Below, piece after piece: positions 1-10,983 of a stretch of DNA of 64,000 nt; the first letter of the stretch is position 1; every line of letters begins with the position of its first letter. A model generated the notes under the pieces. The model made no database searches. It was given only the letters and a program-made list of their open reading frames with translations, and had not been told where the DNA came from. The stretch covers positions 682,001-746,000 of the forward strand of contig NC_059420.1 of the NCBI RefSeq assembly GCF_905220565.1. Direction: 5' to 3'. This DNA is from Melitaea cinxia (Eukaryota; Arthropoda; Insecta; Lepidoptera; Nymphalidae). The translations under genes and the position numbers were made by a program.

Positions 1-559
1 GTACGAACATCTTGCTTAAGTTTTAACGTATTTAATTTTAACTGCTCTTGCATTTTGAGTAAGCTATAAGAAGCTTTCGTGCTATATTTAAAATGCGAAA
101 CAATTGCTCGACATTCGAATCGACACAGACATCGAATTGTTAAAAAGCAAATATATTTGGATTCACACTGTTGTTATTTTCCTATTAAAAATTACACGGT
201 ACGCTTTTAGTCGGTCCACCGTAATATTGACTAAAAACACCGTATTTTTACCTTTGCAACACGTAATTCTCGATTTACATATGGAGACACTGCTACTATC
301 ATTGAGTCAACAATTTTATTTCATACTTAACAGGCTTAGGACTGTCAAATAAACGCCAGATAGCCCCCTTAATCATAAAAAGATATAATAAAACGGCCAT
401 AAAACAAAATGTTACTACTGTCGTATCATAAACTTAAGGTAGTTTATAGGTTGGCGTATTTAGAAATCGTTGGCTATATACAATTATTTAAATGTAAAAT
501 ATTTACAATCATGTAGATATACATGTTATTTTTTCTTTATCTAGATACAACTTTTAGCC
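1..559. other. AT-rich sequence, no gene recognised
   Basis: No open frame here resembles a known family. The stretch directly follows (on the minus strand) the C-terminal remains of the hAT transposase that starts at about 560, so part of it may be that element's 3' untranslated or terminal region. I could not find terminal inverted repeats. Confidence 0.4.
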
Positions 560-1960
560 CTCGGATAGATGCGAATTTGCACTGATAAATAATAACTGTG
601 CCAATTTCGATGACGTCATCTTCGATCTTCTTTCCGTCATCGTTTAGCCCGCTTTCGAAATTACCCGCTCGCAGGGTACAGATGTCGCCCATAGGTTCAG
701 CTTTCTTAGCTTTTTTATAAAAAAATGTTTTTTTTCTTTGAAGCGACCATATTAGTTTTCTTTCCGCGCCAAGATTGTTTCCTGCATATATTTGTCCAAT
801 TCAACAATAACTGCAGCTTCATGTGACGTAGATGGCTAAAGATTCGGTGGTTGCTGCTGCAGTCTCCGTCCTACTTTAAATTTTAATGTTTGTAAGGCAT
901 TTTTAAAATTTATATCATTTATAAAGCCACGGTTCTTCAATCTAGGATCCAAAATCGTAGCTTCTGCATACATCTCATGACTCTAAATGTCCTGAATCTA
1001 CGAAAAAGTTGTTCGTCCAACGTCGCTATTATGTTCTGAATTTGGGGAAGGCGACGACTATTATTTGCATTTAATATTTTTAACAAAAAATAAAAAATAA
1101 ATAAATAATGGTGCCACCTTCGACAACGTCACATTTTTTTCTGTGCAAATTTCTGTGGTCACGTCATAGAAAATCATTAAGCTTGGTGTCGCTTCTTCAA
1201 TCACTTGCCAGTCTTCGGAGCTTAGAACGAGGTCACTGCGAAGTAGCGCTAAAGTACCTACAACAGCCTATTTTACTGCTAATATTCTAGTCAGCATTTC
1301 GTATGTAGAATTCCAGCGAGTCTGAACGTCTTGTTTTAGCTTTAGGTCGGGGACATTTAACTGTTTTTTTTTTTATTTCTTTTAATTTGTTTTGTGCCAG
1401 CGTACTTCGCTTGAAATACTCAACGATTTCTTTGACTTGGGCCTGACAGGGCCTGCATGGCCGTGTTAATGCTGTGAGCTAAACAGGCTATATGGCGCAA
1501 GTTGCCTTTCTTTACAGCTGCGACGATATTTGCCGCCTTGTCGCTCGCTATCGCAGTTACTTTATTCGATAATTTCCATGTTTCAGTTTCATAAGTTCCA
1601 GGTTTAATAGTAAATTCTTGCATAGAAGGATGCGAATTCTGCGTACGCAGCAATCGAATTCTGACAGGAGCTGCTAGTGGCACTATATTTATTGGAAACA
1701 CAGCTGCACCAGATGTAGTGGCAGCACCTGTAGAATGATCAGCATCTGATGCAGGAGCTGCAGGGTTAAAACTGTTGGAGTCTGCCTGCCTAGAACTAAA
1801 GGTACAGTGGGATGTTTACTCCTCATGTGTCTCCCAAAGTTCCCAATATTTTATTTTGGTATCGACAGCACTTGAGAGCAGTAGCAACATTTAGCTTTTT
1901 TAGATCCATCTCTCGGTGTCTTTTACTCCCGCTCAGTGCGTCAGCATCTCGAAAATGAAT
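560..1960 (-). pseudogene. hAT transposase remnant (BED-finger type)
   Basis: hAT transposases are nuclear DDE enzymes that excise and insert elements with 8-bp target duplications. Read on the minus strand across several frames, this stretch shows the family's order. A BED-like zinc finger at about 1,825-1,905 has a CxxC pair followed by a spaced HxxxxxH, with a stop between them. The central motif SDKAANIVAAVK at about 1,520-1,560 is followed by CLAHSIN. The C-terminal dimerisation stretch VPCERVISKAG lies at about 655-690. Several stops and frame changes separate these pieces, so it is dead. The longest continuous piece is 1,420-1,701. It resembles ZBED-type hAT proteins; no flanking 8-bp duplication was found. 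Confidence 0.75.
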
Positions 1961-2458
1961 CATAAACTTAGTGAGCTAGAGGTATATTTGAAACGCAAAC
2001 GAGCTGGTGAGAGACTAGCTCACTTGAAAAGATATGTTTCATTTATATCTTTCTTTCATGAGTTACCCAAGTCTATTTGATAACTTACAAGTAATCACCA
2101 ATGCATGATCATTTCAGGTATGAGATTATGAAAGGATGACCAATTAGCATGTAGTTTGTATTCTAAAAGAAATCAGTTTGGAATTCCCGCGACAAAAAAC
2201 ATTACAATCTTTAAAGATTCTGTAGAATTTTTGGTGTATATGAGGATCAATCAGTAGATTCAATTCTAAAATTATTTAGGTAACAATTATTTTAAAATTA
2301 AAATAATTTATTAATTATTATTAAATTTTATCTTAAAATACATTACTAAATTGTAAAAAAAAAATAAAATATTTGACTCCGACGGCCTTACTTCTTCAGA
2401 AGACGGCAAAGTTGAATGAATAACGGGTATGGGTGGAAATCGGTAACATTTTCTGGAT
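1961..2458. other. AT-rich spacer
   Basis: No gene, repeat end or RNA recognised. It contains short poly(A) and A/T-only runs around 2,280-2,370. Confidence 0.4.
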
Positions 2459-3472
2459 TCAAAAATCCCGATCTTTGTAAACTTTTACAATTTTAAGTGG
2501 ATAGTCAGTACCAGTCCACACTACAAATAAACAAATGTTTTTATTTGCAATGTTAAGTTGGTCTTGTATTTGGTAATACCAATCGTGGTTTTTATTCAAC
2601 ATTACTTCGCCTTGTTTATCGATTTTGAAGCATTTTAATTTTAACTTTTCTAGAATTGCCGTATCAGGATCCATATTAAAAGCAGATATGGGCCACTTTA
2701 TCTCAACAAGACCATCTTCAAATACTCCACCAGGTGTAGCTCCTAAAAAGAAATGCTCTGTACTTATAAATAGGCCACACTTTTCTATATCTATATTCAT
2801 TTGATCGCTAAGTTGAGCTTAAGCTTTTGACTCGTTCTCCTTTCCATGTTTGATGGCAGGCATATGATCTAAATTATAAGAGTACAGTAATATTTTAACC
2901 AAAGGCGCAGAGTCTGTATTAGGGCGCCTCTTGCATATTTTAGTAAACTTGGATGCAGTCAATATGCATCTGCGCAGTTCTAGCCATAAGGCGCTTTCTG
3001 CTTGAAGAACAATATTGCGCTCAATTTCTTGGCGATTTAGTGTTTGTTGTTGCAAATTGGACAGAAAGATTGTCTTGGCATTGTCGTAATTATCGCAAGT
3101 CATGTCGGGACGTTGGCATTGACTGCCATATTGGCCATCTTTGCTACTAAATTGCAGCTGCCTGCGATAACGCTTAGAGCCTGTTTCGGTTCTTTTGCTG
3201 TTGGCCAAATGTCGTTTACGCTCCAAAGTTTTTAGAGATGTCCCGGGTGGCTTTTTTTAAATTGATTTATAAAGACTATACTGAGGGAGGCCTGTATTAA
3301 AAATCACAACAGCTGCGTAACAGCGTGCTGCATATGAGTCTTTAAAAGAAAAATTAAAATCAATAATTCGAAAAAAAAAAAAAACTAAAATCAATAATTC
3401 GTCTCCTTCTATTTCTTGAAATTCCTGAAAAATGAAAACCAGGAATGTAGATACCAAGTGTAAAAAAATCAA
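2459..3472 (-). pseudogene. YqaJ-nuclease part of a Mutator-like arthropod TE gene
   Basis: The minus-strand reading contains the arrangement seen in arthropod Mutator-like proteins with a C-terminal YqaJ nuclease: an RINFSFKDSYAARC-like stretch (about 3,300-3,370), a linker ending ILTASKFTKICKRR (about 2,930), then the nuclease core. YqaJ is a PD-(D/E)XK exonuclease fold. In the core the usual GATPDG is GATPGG and the EVKCP-type motif is EIKWP, so the first catalytic aspartate is lost. There is also one stop (in ESKA*AQ, near 2,820) and a frame change near 3,240. An acceptor site (TTTTTCAG) precedes the exon at about 3,421. Related copies lie at 26.2-26.8, 30.7 and 35-36.8 kb. Confidence 0.7.
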
Positions 3473-3691
3473 TTATATGTAGCTGTATTACGAGTAACAA
3501 GAAAATACTCACCTTGTAATTTTGTACTGGTATCAGATTGATCCTGATAATCTATTGTTAAACTAAATATGCTTTCATTATCTTGTAGGAAATAAAGAAG
3601 TCTATAAATTATGCCGTAGCTCATAGATAATTTAAATCTGCACAAAAGAATTTAGCTAATAAGAATAATTAAGTATAAGTATAGTAGTATT

Positions 3692-3792
3692 GGTGACTAT
3701 GGGCAAAACACATAAGTTCACGTTATTTTTGGCGTAAACTTGTGGAGGCCTATGTCCAGCAGTGGACTGTATAGGCTGTAATGATGATGATG
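3692..3792 (+). repeat. Short RTE/SINE 3' tail insertion with 11-bp target duplication
   Basis: A 101-bp insertion ends in (ATG)n and carries the GGAGGCCTATGTCCAGCAG motif shared with the 3' end of the RTE at 27-29 kb. It is bounded by the direct repeat ATAGTAGTATT (3,681-3,691 and 3,793-3,803), the mark of target-primed reverse transcription. It belongs to the same family as the insertions at 29,581, 46,914 and 51,836. Confidence 0.9.
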
Positions 3793-3801
3793 ATAGTAGT
3801 A

Positions 3802-4180
3802 TTAGAAATAAATTATTACTACCACGTTATTTGTATTTCTGTCAGAATGCATTGTAAATTCTCTCGGTGGGTCAAATGTACTTTCCTTCTCCTGTAAAAG
3901 TTAAATAATCTGATAAATGTTCTTATATTATATGGTAGCAGTAATATTAATAGCGCATGAAATAAATTGTTTAGATAAAGTTGGGGAAAATTAACCTTTG
4001 GTAAATCAGAAACAATATTTTCATTTGGCGAATTTACTTGCACCTGCTGCATTTCAGCTTTTTGTTGCCTATAAATAGAAATATATGTTATATGTTTTTG
4101 AATAGAACGGAATAAAAAAAATGTACATACAAATATAAGTTCCCGAGAAACATAAATAGTCCTTTTTGAAGCTGTCATGT

Positions 4181-4233
<53 letters not shown>

Positions 4234-4510
4234 CAAATATTAAAAAAAACCGACTGCATAAACATAACCGAAACGAAATAAACAAGCATTATAATTTAAA
4301 GAACTTCTATCTTTCTCGTTCTTATTCTTATCTATCACGAAATTGTCAAAAGTAGGTAATTTCGTGCGTATTGTTATGTAAATGTTTGTTAACTACAATA
4401 TTACAGATTAAATCTTACCGATTAGCTTCTCTTTTGCGTTTCAAATTATCGGCTAAAACCTTTTTTTTTTTGGTAGCACCAAAAATTTTAATTTTTTCTC
4501 TTTTGCCCAT
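3802..4510 (-). CDS. Putative three-exon small basic ORF (84 aa), unknown function
   Basis: I do not recognise this protein. The minus strand offers a consistent splice model: exon 1 4,510-4,419 (ATG, donor GTAAGA), exon 2 4,068-3,996 (acceptor TTATAG, donor GTTAAT), exon 3 3,891-3,802 (acceptor TTACAG, stop TAA). The joined frame stays open and gives 84 residues: a Lys/Arg-rich N-terminus (start MGKREKIK, then KKKK and LKRKREANR), a Q-rich middle and an acidic tail. It lies upstream of, and on the same strand as, the YqaJ remnant, so it may be the 5' exons of that TE gene. Its stop lies at the target duplication of the RTE-tail insertion. The exon structure is inference from splice consensus only. 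Confidence 0.4.
4184..4228. repeat. (AT)n microsatellite
   Basis: About 45 bp of uninterrupted AT dinucleotides, inside intron 1 of the putative small ORF. Confidence 0.95.
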
Positions 4511-5253
4511 TAATAAAAAAAAAAATAATTAAAATTTTCAAACAATATAATACGGCCAATAACTTTATTAATAACACCACTTTCCTCACAAAATATAACA
4601 TCAAGGCGTTCACACCGGCAGCGCAAATTGAAAAAACCGGCATCATTAGATTTGTTCCAGCGAATCGATCTAACAAAGAACTTTACACGAGACTTTCTTC
4701 AATTTATGAAATAGTGGAAATAAGAAGTCTATTGTATTCGGTTTTATATCAGGATAGGCAAAGCGGGACGGGCGAGATAATTAATAACCAACTCAAGCTA
4801 CGTGTCGACCATTGTATTATCCGTTCATCGTAACTTGACGCGTAATCTGATTGGTAGCACTGAAATTTGCAGTGTTGCATGTGTTTATACGAAAAGCGAT
4901 CCCGAAATGTAGGGACAAGTCTAAAGAACCGGAATAGCATGTACATATATCTACAAGTAAGGGCATTAATTTCGTAATTCACTGTTACTACGATTACTAC
5001 TGACGTACTTTTAAGTATACACAAGACTTATTAAGTGTGTGAAACATAATTAAAAATTTAAGTAGTGATTAAACTAATTTATTCACAAGATTTCATTTCT
5101 TATTTACAATTCTTGCTATTTTATTAGTTTAACCTCTACTTAAATTTTTGGATTTTTCCCACAACTCGGTGATAGTGTACTCTTTAAAATTATTCATACA
5201 TCACTAGGAGCATTCAGGATAAATTAAACAAAACAGGGTAAAAAATAACCACT

Positions 5254-6966
5254 TTAATAATAATTATGATCAATAAGGTGTAAAGGAATCATATCTTCTT
5301 CAATGTTGCTTGAATGCTCACTGTCACTATCACTTTCTTCACTACCAACCCACAATAAAAAGCGATCGCTTCCTTCGTCTATTATTTTATCTTTAAGTAT
5401 GTAATCATCTTCAATTTTTATTACATGAGAGCACTCTTTTTTCCAAATATCATTGCTTATTGAGCCAAATGATTCTCGTATAAGTGATTCCACTTGATCA
5501 TCCCTCTGGCCCACATTTTTTTCTGCAAACCGTCTCTTCATTACACTCCATACTAATTCGATCGGATTTAAATCTGCATGATATGGGGGCAGTCGTAAAA
5601 CATCATGACCATGTAATTTTATTAATTCGTCGGCTTTATATATAGGCTCTGGTTTATTTTTTTTAATTAATTCATACAAAACATTTTTTGTCAAATTTGG
5701 TGAAAACAACAGCCCCTTGTTTTGAAGCCACTCTACCATATCTGCTTTGAGGCTTGTCATATTAGGGCTTTTATTTGTTTGCACAGTATGATATGGGGCA
5801 TTGTCCATCACAATCACACATTTAGGTGGCAGGTTTGGTAAAACTTGTTTTTCCAGCCATTTTATAAAGTTATCGCTATTCATGTCGTCATGGTAGTCGG
5901 ATGATTTTGTTTGCGATTTGAATAGCAGTAATGCTTTATTAATGAAGCCATCTGTAGTTCCTGCGTGTGCAATTATCCATCGCCTACCCATACCATAATC
6001 TCTGACCAATGCACCTTCTTCAGACTCTGACTGCCAACATTTTTGCACACTATATGACGAATGTATAAAAGTTTCGTCTAAATAAACTATAGTCCGCCCC
6101 TCTTCTCGGTATTTTTTAATTTCACTTAAATAATTAAATCGCCAGGTAGCTATATCTGTTCGCTCCACTAACATTTTTCGTTTTGATTGACACTTTTTAT
6201 ATTTATATCCAAGTTGTTTTAATATTTTCCATAGTGTAGTACGCCCACCTTCAAAATTTATTTCCTCTCGTAATTCGACAAGTAATTTGTTTAATGTAGG
6301 GATTTCTTTTCTTACAGCGTAAAATGACATAATTTTTTGTCGAATTGCACTAGCATCGAAGTCATCAATCTTGATCTTCTTATCGCGATTTGGTCGCGTC
6401 TTTCCTGGTGTCGTTACTTTTGACGGACCAGGCACACCCGAAACAGAACTGGACTCTCTTTCTTGTCTCAAAATCCTGGTCACAGTAGATTCGGATACAT
6501 CTGTAATCATCAAAAAAAATAAATAATAATGCAATTTTATTTTACTAGATACTTAGTTTATAAAATTAGAATATTTTAGTAAAGCGACGTTTTAAGCATA
6601 TTTGATTACTTACGAGTAATCAAATATGCTTAAAATGCAGATCACGACAAACTTAAATGAGCCTCGATTCAAGTTGGTAAATTACTTCCTTAAATAGGTA
6701 CAAATAGGTTAGGTTATTATATTATTGTTAATTTTAGTATCATCTATGAAATGAGATTAAAGAAATTAATAAAAAAAATGTCTCGCCACTATGGGCTAAT
6801 TATCTTTTTAACTGGTAACCCTATAAAACATACCGGTCATGGCGGCAACTCGGGCACGAACTTGTTGCAATGGAATAATCAGCTTGTTCTCAGTCTTTTC
6901 TTTCTCACAAAATGCGTAAACTTGAAGAATAGTTTGTCTTTTAACACTTTTTACCACCTTCGGCAT
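5254..6966 (-). CDS. Tc1/IS630-like DDE transposase, 459 aa, one intron
   Basis: This enzyme would cut and paste its own element by a DDE reaction. Exon 1 is 6,966-6,834 (ATG, donor GTATGT) and exon 2 is 6,500-5,254 (acceptor ATTACAG); joining them through a split GAT codon keeps the frame open. The N-terminal ~60 residues include a helix-turn-helix (DVSESTVTRILRQ). The catalytic core shows YLDETFIH (D186), VIVMDNAPYH (D277) and LPPYHADLNPIELVW (E359); residue numbers are for the spliced protein. Eighty-one residues separate the second D and the E, far from DD34D/E and close to the long-spacing group I recall as DD82E ('Sailor'). An acidic Ser/Asp/Glu-rich tail ends the protein. No disabling mutation is visible. 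Confidence 0.85.
6590..6635. repeat. Perfect 21-bp inverted repeat with 4-bp loop
   Basis: The arms (6,590-6,610 and 6,615-6,635, beginning TTTTAAGCATATTTGATTAC) are perfectly complementary around the loop TACG. It lies in the intron (6,501-6,833) of the Tc1-like transposase and could fold as a stem-loop in the pre-mRNA. Confidence 0.9.
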
Positions 6967-7099
6967 TTTTAACACTCAGATTAACTTATTATAAACCAAA
7001 AGAGCACACAAACAGCAAGCTATCAAACTGAAAGTAAGATGGCGACTGAGGAAACAGTGCTACCAATTAGTCACGCGTCAAGTTACGATGAACGGACAA

Positions 7100-7736
7100 T
7101 ATTCCAAGTTTAGCCCTTTTACATGGTGACAGGTGACATAAAGTTGCCATGATTACAGATCACGACATGCCCCCTTTTATAGAAATTTTGAAGACTTTTT
7201 AAAGTACTAATTTTGACTCTATCAGACTTGACTTGAAGTGCATGGAGCTATCTCTTGACCAGTACAATGATAAAAATTAAATTAATTACTCGACTAAAAC
7301 TTTAACATTACAATTTATATAAACTATTCTAATTATAAATTTAGTCTATCAGGAGGTTTAATCTCCTTCCACTTGAACTATATCTTATTTGAGACGTATT
7401 ACTGGCAATTGATATATCACACATTTCTGGCAATAGTTTTACTTAAATTACTTTCATTTTCTGACACAAATAAATTTTCATTATCGGGTTCTTCTAATTT
7501 CAATTGGACTTGACATACCTTCACTTGAGGGTGACTGAAAATTATCATTATTTTCTTGACTAGTTAGACATTCTTGAAAATCCATTTCGACTTAACATTT
7601 TTCTTTACATTTTTACTAACATCTGACTTATGACTAACATCTAACTTAAAACTACTTAACTTTTCTACTGGACTCGACAAAGTATTATTACTGACATTTA
7701 TGTTACTAATAACAAAAACCTATATACCTTACGTTG
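7100..7736. other. AT-rich spacer, possible Copia debris
   Basis: No convincing gene. Short Ser/Lys-rich minus-strand frames at about 7,560-7,700 could be decayed linker sequence of the Copia element whose gag lies next to it, but I cannot support that from motifs. Confidence 0.3.
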
Positions 7737-8183
7737 TTAGTTAAAAATATATTTTTGAAATATTAACTTGACTGCCACGCGCGTAACATTTTCCGCGGCA
7801 GACAGCGCATTCGGTGCGCGTTGACGCCCGGCATACGAAAGATTACGAATATTGGGTTTCAAAAAATTTTTGTTGCAATATTTGTAATGACGTCTCTGAT
7901 TTTGATTGATATGTTGAACACAATTTTTCCCATATTTGTTGAGCGGTCTCACGTTTGACACTTGTAAAATATTTTTATTGTTCAGTTTTGTTACAATTAT
8001 AGATTGTGCCTTTGTGTCACGTGTCGGCCATTTTTCATCTTTTCCGTCACTCAAATGGGATCCGTTTACAACTCCAAATATTCTTTGTGCTTTTAATATT
8101 ACACGAATTTGAAACTTCCAAGACATCCAGTTCGATAACCCTTCTAATATCAATAAATTTTGGTTTTCTGAAGTAGCCTCCAT
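7737..8183 (-). pseudogene. Copia-type gag N-terminus, truncated
   Basis: Copia gag packages the element RNA into virus-like particles. The frame starts at an ATG at 8,183 and shows the usual Copia opening: a short leader, LEGLSNWMSWKFQIRVIL, then VVNGS, W, and a DTKAQSIIVTKL segment. After about 75 residues it drifts out of register: the region that normally reads as a heptad-like KSETS...LQQKFF stretch is visible only with frame changes. No zinc knuckle, protease or integrase follows. A Copia integrase fragment at 54.2-55.1 kb may come from a relative. Confidence 0.65.
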
Positions 8184-8309
8184 TTTATCTGTACTGTTTA
8201 CCCGGCCCGTTCTTTCTTCCCACCACGCTTTACCGCGATATTATAACTATAGCAATCCAGTATTCTAAGATTTCGCAGAATATATGTGTAGGGATGGAAA
8301 TAATGGAAT

Positions 8310-9122
8310 AGCTTTCTCTACTCCTTGCTTATAAGATATCGCTGGTATTATTACATCGTCAATGAATATCAGGACTCCTTCCTCAGCAATCTGGTTCCTA
8401 AAAATAGAATTGGTGAACCGAGTAAAATAGATACGCCAAAATGTGCACGGGTGAATTCATATTGTCCATTCTGTGTTACAAATGATGTATACTTTGTAAA
8501 CTTTTCATTAATTTTTAGGTGGAAAATGCATCTTTCAAATCTAGTTTACTATAAATCTTTGCTCCTAGTAATTTATCAATGTGGTCTTCTATTATTGGAA
8601 GCGGAAATTCATCCTTTACTATTTTAGCATTAACTTTTCTGTAATCCACGCATATCCTTGTCGAACCATCTTCTTTTCTCACCAGTACTAAAGGACTCGC
8701 ATATACTGAATAACTGGGTTTAATGGGTTTACTTGATCATCTACCAACTGTTGTTCTTTGATAGCCAAACGCCTTGGTCTCTGTGCTACCGGAACGTCAT
8801 CCTTCATAACAATGTGCATCTCAATAGGTGCCTCCTTTGTTTGAACAGGACAATATTTTTTCACAAGATCCCGCACTTCAGTCTTTAGCTTCTGATCTGG
8901 CACATACACGATTGGTTCTTCTGTAACACCTGTGACCGAGCAATGTGATACACTACCATTCCCTTGTGACCAAATATTCACTATCCCTTTATTAAAAACA
9001 AGTTTTGTGTTTTGCAGAAATGGCTGACCTAAAATTACTTTATATGGCATAACCCCTTTGGGCACAATATAAAATATATAACTAAAGCTGCTAACTCTTG
9101 CTATAAGTAATTTCGATAACAT
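8310..9122 (-). pseudogene. Gypsy/Ty3 pol fragment: protease end and reverse transcriptase start
   Basis: The open part (9,122-8,688) covers the protease C-terminus (VILGQPFL) and the linker to reverse transcriptase ending in RPRRLA. In shifted frames to about 8,310 come SPLVLVRKEDGSTRICVDYR, LPIIEDHIDKLLGA, KLDLKDAF and finally FIDDVI, which corresponds to the catalytic YIDD-type motif. Several indels and stops make it inactive. It abuts the duplicated block beginning at 9,093, and this pol piece is absent from the second copy of that block. Confidence 0.75.
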
Positions 9123-9479
9123 TTGCTTTGTAATCTATGTAATTCTGTGTATTCGTACGTTGTGCCTTGTAAGACGAATAATAAAGTAAAGTGGGTTTTA
9201 TGAGTTCCTTTTATTGGTTTAACACAAAAAAAGCAATTTAAACCTTCGTTACAATATTTAATTATACAAAATAAAAATCCTACATATGTGTTCGAACAGT
9301 GGAAGTGCATTGTATAGAAAACACTTGTATTGGTCTAAAGAACGTTTATTTTATATTATTTTAAAACTATTACAACAAACAGTGGATTTTACTCTACAGA
9401 CACACAAGAAGAAGAGACAAAGTATAAAATCATAGACACAGTGCAGTGAAGACATCATAGATTATAAAACATTTATAAA

Positions 9480-9670
9480 AATCGAATGTTGCCTTATTTT
9501 AACAAATCCTTTATTTTCTGCACTATCACAAATATAACAGTATTTATTTTTTACATCAAAGAACAGAACTTCTCCTAACCGTTAAAAAGTGCCGTATAAT
9601 TGCTTTTATGGGAGCGCTTAGACCAGCAGGCATCAGCAATAACATTAATTACTGCTATTCCACCTATCAC
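9480..9670 (-). pseudogene. Mutator-like transposase scrap (copy A)
   Basis: Minus-strand frames give ADACWSKRS, then a stretch corresponding to NKYCYICDSAENKG, the N-terminal signature of the Mutator-like/YqaJ arthropod family also seen at 36.6 kb. A small deletion here, relative to 21,716-21,930, breaks the frame. Only about 60 residues are recognisable. Confidence 0.55.
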
Positions 9671-9882
9671 TCTACCTTCTTCTATCGCAGCCTATCTTTC
9701 ACGTTCCGCTGCATGCGCCATAGTCTGTTGAGCAGTTTTTAAGTTATAGTGTTTGCAGTGGGATGTTAATATCAAAGCACAATTTCAACACTATCTTCTG
9801 TCTTTATTGAACTAAGGTTTTTAATAACATACACAAATAATAATAGCAGTATATAATATGCACAAGAAAACAAACACTATAG

Positions 9883-10983
9883 TCACAGAAGGAGAAAAAT
9901 TATTGATAGGATGTACAGTTCGTAAGCTAGAAGCACTATAGGATATTTAACAATACAAGCAATCGGTTGTAAGCGACACAGGCTTCGCGCGGGAGTGCGG
10001 ATCCGGACTTGGCTCGACGTTCCCGAAGAGCCAGTGTCCACCAGGAATTTGGTATTTGATATGCGGTCGGTGACGAAAAGACGACCTATGGATAACGGGC
10101 AATCGTCGGTCGTCATTATTGACTGCCCGTGGAGTTTCCCGCCTTTTTGTAGTCGCAGGGCTTGACGCAGTAGTGAGCTCTTTCCCCGAACTTAGCGTGG
10201 CACCAGCATATCGGGTAGTTTTTGTAGCTGGAGTTGAACCGACTTCTCTGCCGTAAAGGTAGACGTCGTCGTCCTCGTGGCCTAGAACGACTAGTAGAAC
10301 CACACGAAATGCGAGTATATTCTTCCAGCTTGAGTGTGAGGTACTGGACCATCTTCTTCAGCTCTGCGATCTCATCAGATACGTCGGAGTGATGTACACC
10401 ACGGGAGGACGCAGGGGCGACGTTACATGGCGAGGTCAACTCCTGTATGCGATCTGCAAGATCCGCAAGCTGCTCCAAGTGTGTCGGTTGAGATGCCAGC
10501 ACAGTCTGGATGTTGTGTGGCAGAAGATTGCTCCATATTGTCCGGATGAAATCTTCTGGAACGGAAGGTCCTGCCAAATCTTGTGTCTTAAAAACTGTGA
10601 AGGCTTTCTATCTCCAAGTTCTTCTTGAGTGAGCAATTGCTTGATCTTCTTTTCATGCGAAGCAGAAATTCGCTTGATAAGCTCAAACTTTATCCTGTCG
10701 TATTTATTCTTTGCTGGGGGGTTAACTATTATGTCCCTTACAGCTTTCGCGTATTGCAAATCAAGGTTATTCATCACTTGGGTAAATTTTATCAAGTCAT
10801 CAGTGTCATATTATGACTATTGAACTGACCTTCAATTAGAGCAAACCACAGCTCAGGATCTTCAGGTGAAAATGATGGTACGCTAATTTTTAATTTGCGC
10901 ACGTATTTACTTTCACTTTCTTTGGAAACGCGCACTCTTTGTGCGCGCCGCACAGTGGGACAGAACCGTGCGTACCGTCTCAA
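9883..10983 (-). pseudogene. Gypsy gag-protease, second lineage (copy A)
   Basis: This is the gag of an arthropod Ty3/Gypsy element. It starts with VRKLKISVPSFSPEDPELWF (about 10,900) and continues with AVRDIIVNPP, YDRIKFELIKR and ASQPTHLEQLADRIQEL. A Cys/His patch (CWCHAKFGERAHYC) follows, then the protease start RLFVTDRISNTKFLVDTGS with the DTG active site. Three breaks are visible: a frame change after NMTLMT (near 10,795, shared with copy B), loss of 4 bp near 10,585 (private to copy A), and loss of the protease after the active site. It cannot make a functional polyprotein. Confidence 0.8.

Larger units (their letters stand above)
4817..7099 (-). mobile_element. Complete Tc1/mariner-superfamily element, 2,283 bp
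   Basis: Inverted ends of about 43 bp match: TTATCCGTTCATCGTAACTT... at 4,817-4,860 and its complement at 7,057-7,099, with a few differences and a 1-bp indel near the inner end. Both ends are flanked by TA (4,815-4,816 and 7,100-7,101), the target duplication of this superfamily. The element carries one spliced transposase gene on the minus strand. It is about 1 kb longer than classic mariners because of the large transposase and the intron. Confidence 0.9.

Noticed and set aside
4187..4289. Membrane-like ORF (Tyr/Ile repeats) at 3,819-4,289 minus
   Set aside because: The YIYIYI run is the translation of the (AT)n microsatellite, and the frame crosses intron-like sequence.
9101..9310. Cys-rich ORF of 69 aa (and its copy at 20,072-20,266)
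   Set aside because: The frame is not kept between the two duplicated copies (indels that are not multiples of three), as expected for LTR or leader sequence.
9748..9882. Possible tiny element with TATAGTGTTTG inverted ends
   Set aside because: The inverted match is only about 11 bp, no target duplication is clear, and the same sequence sits inside both duplicated blocks.
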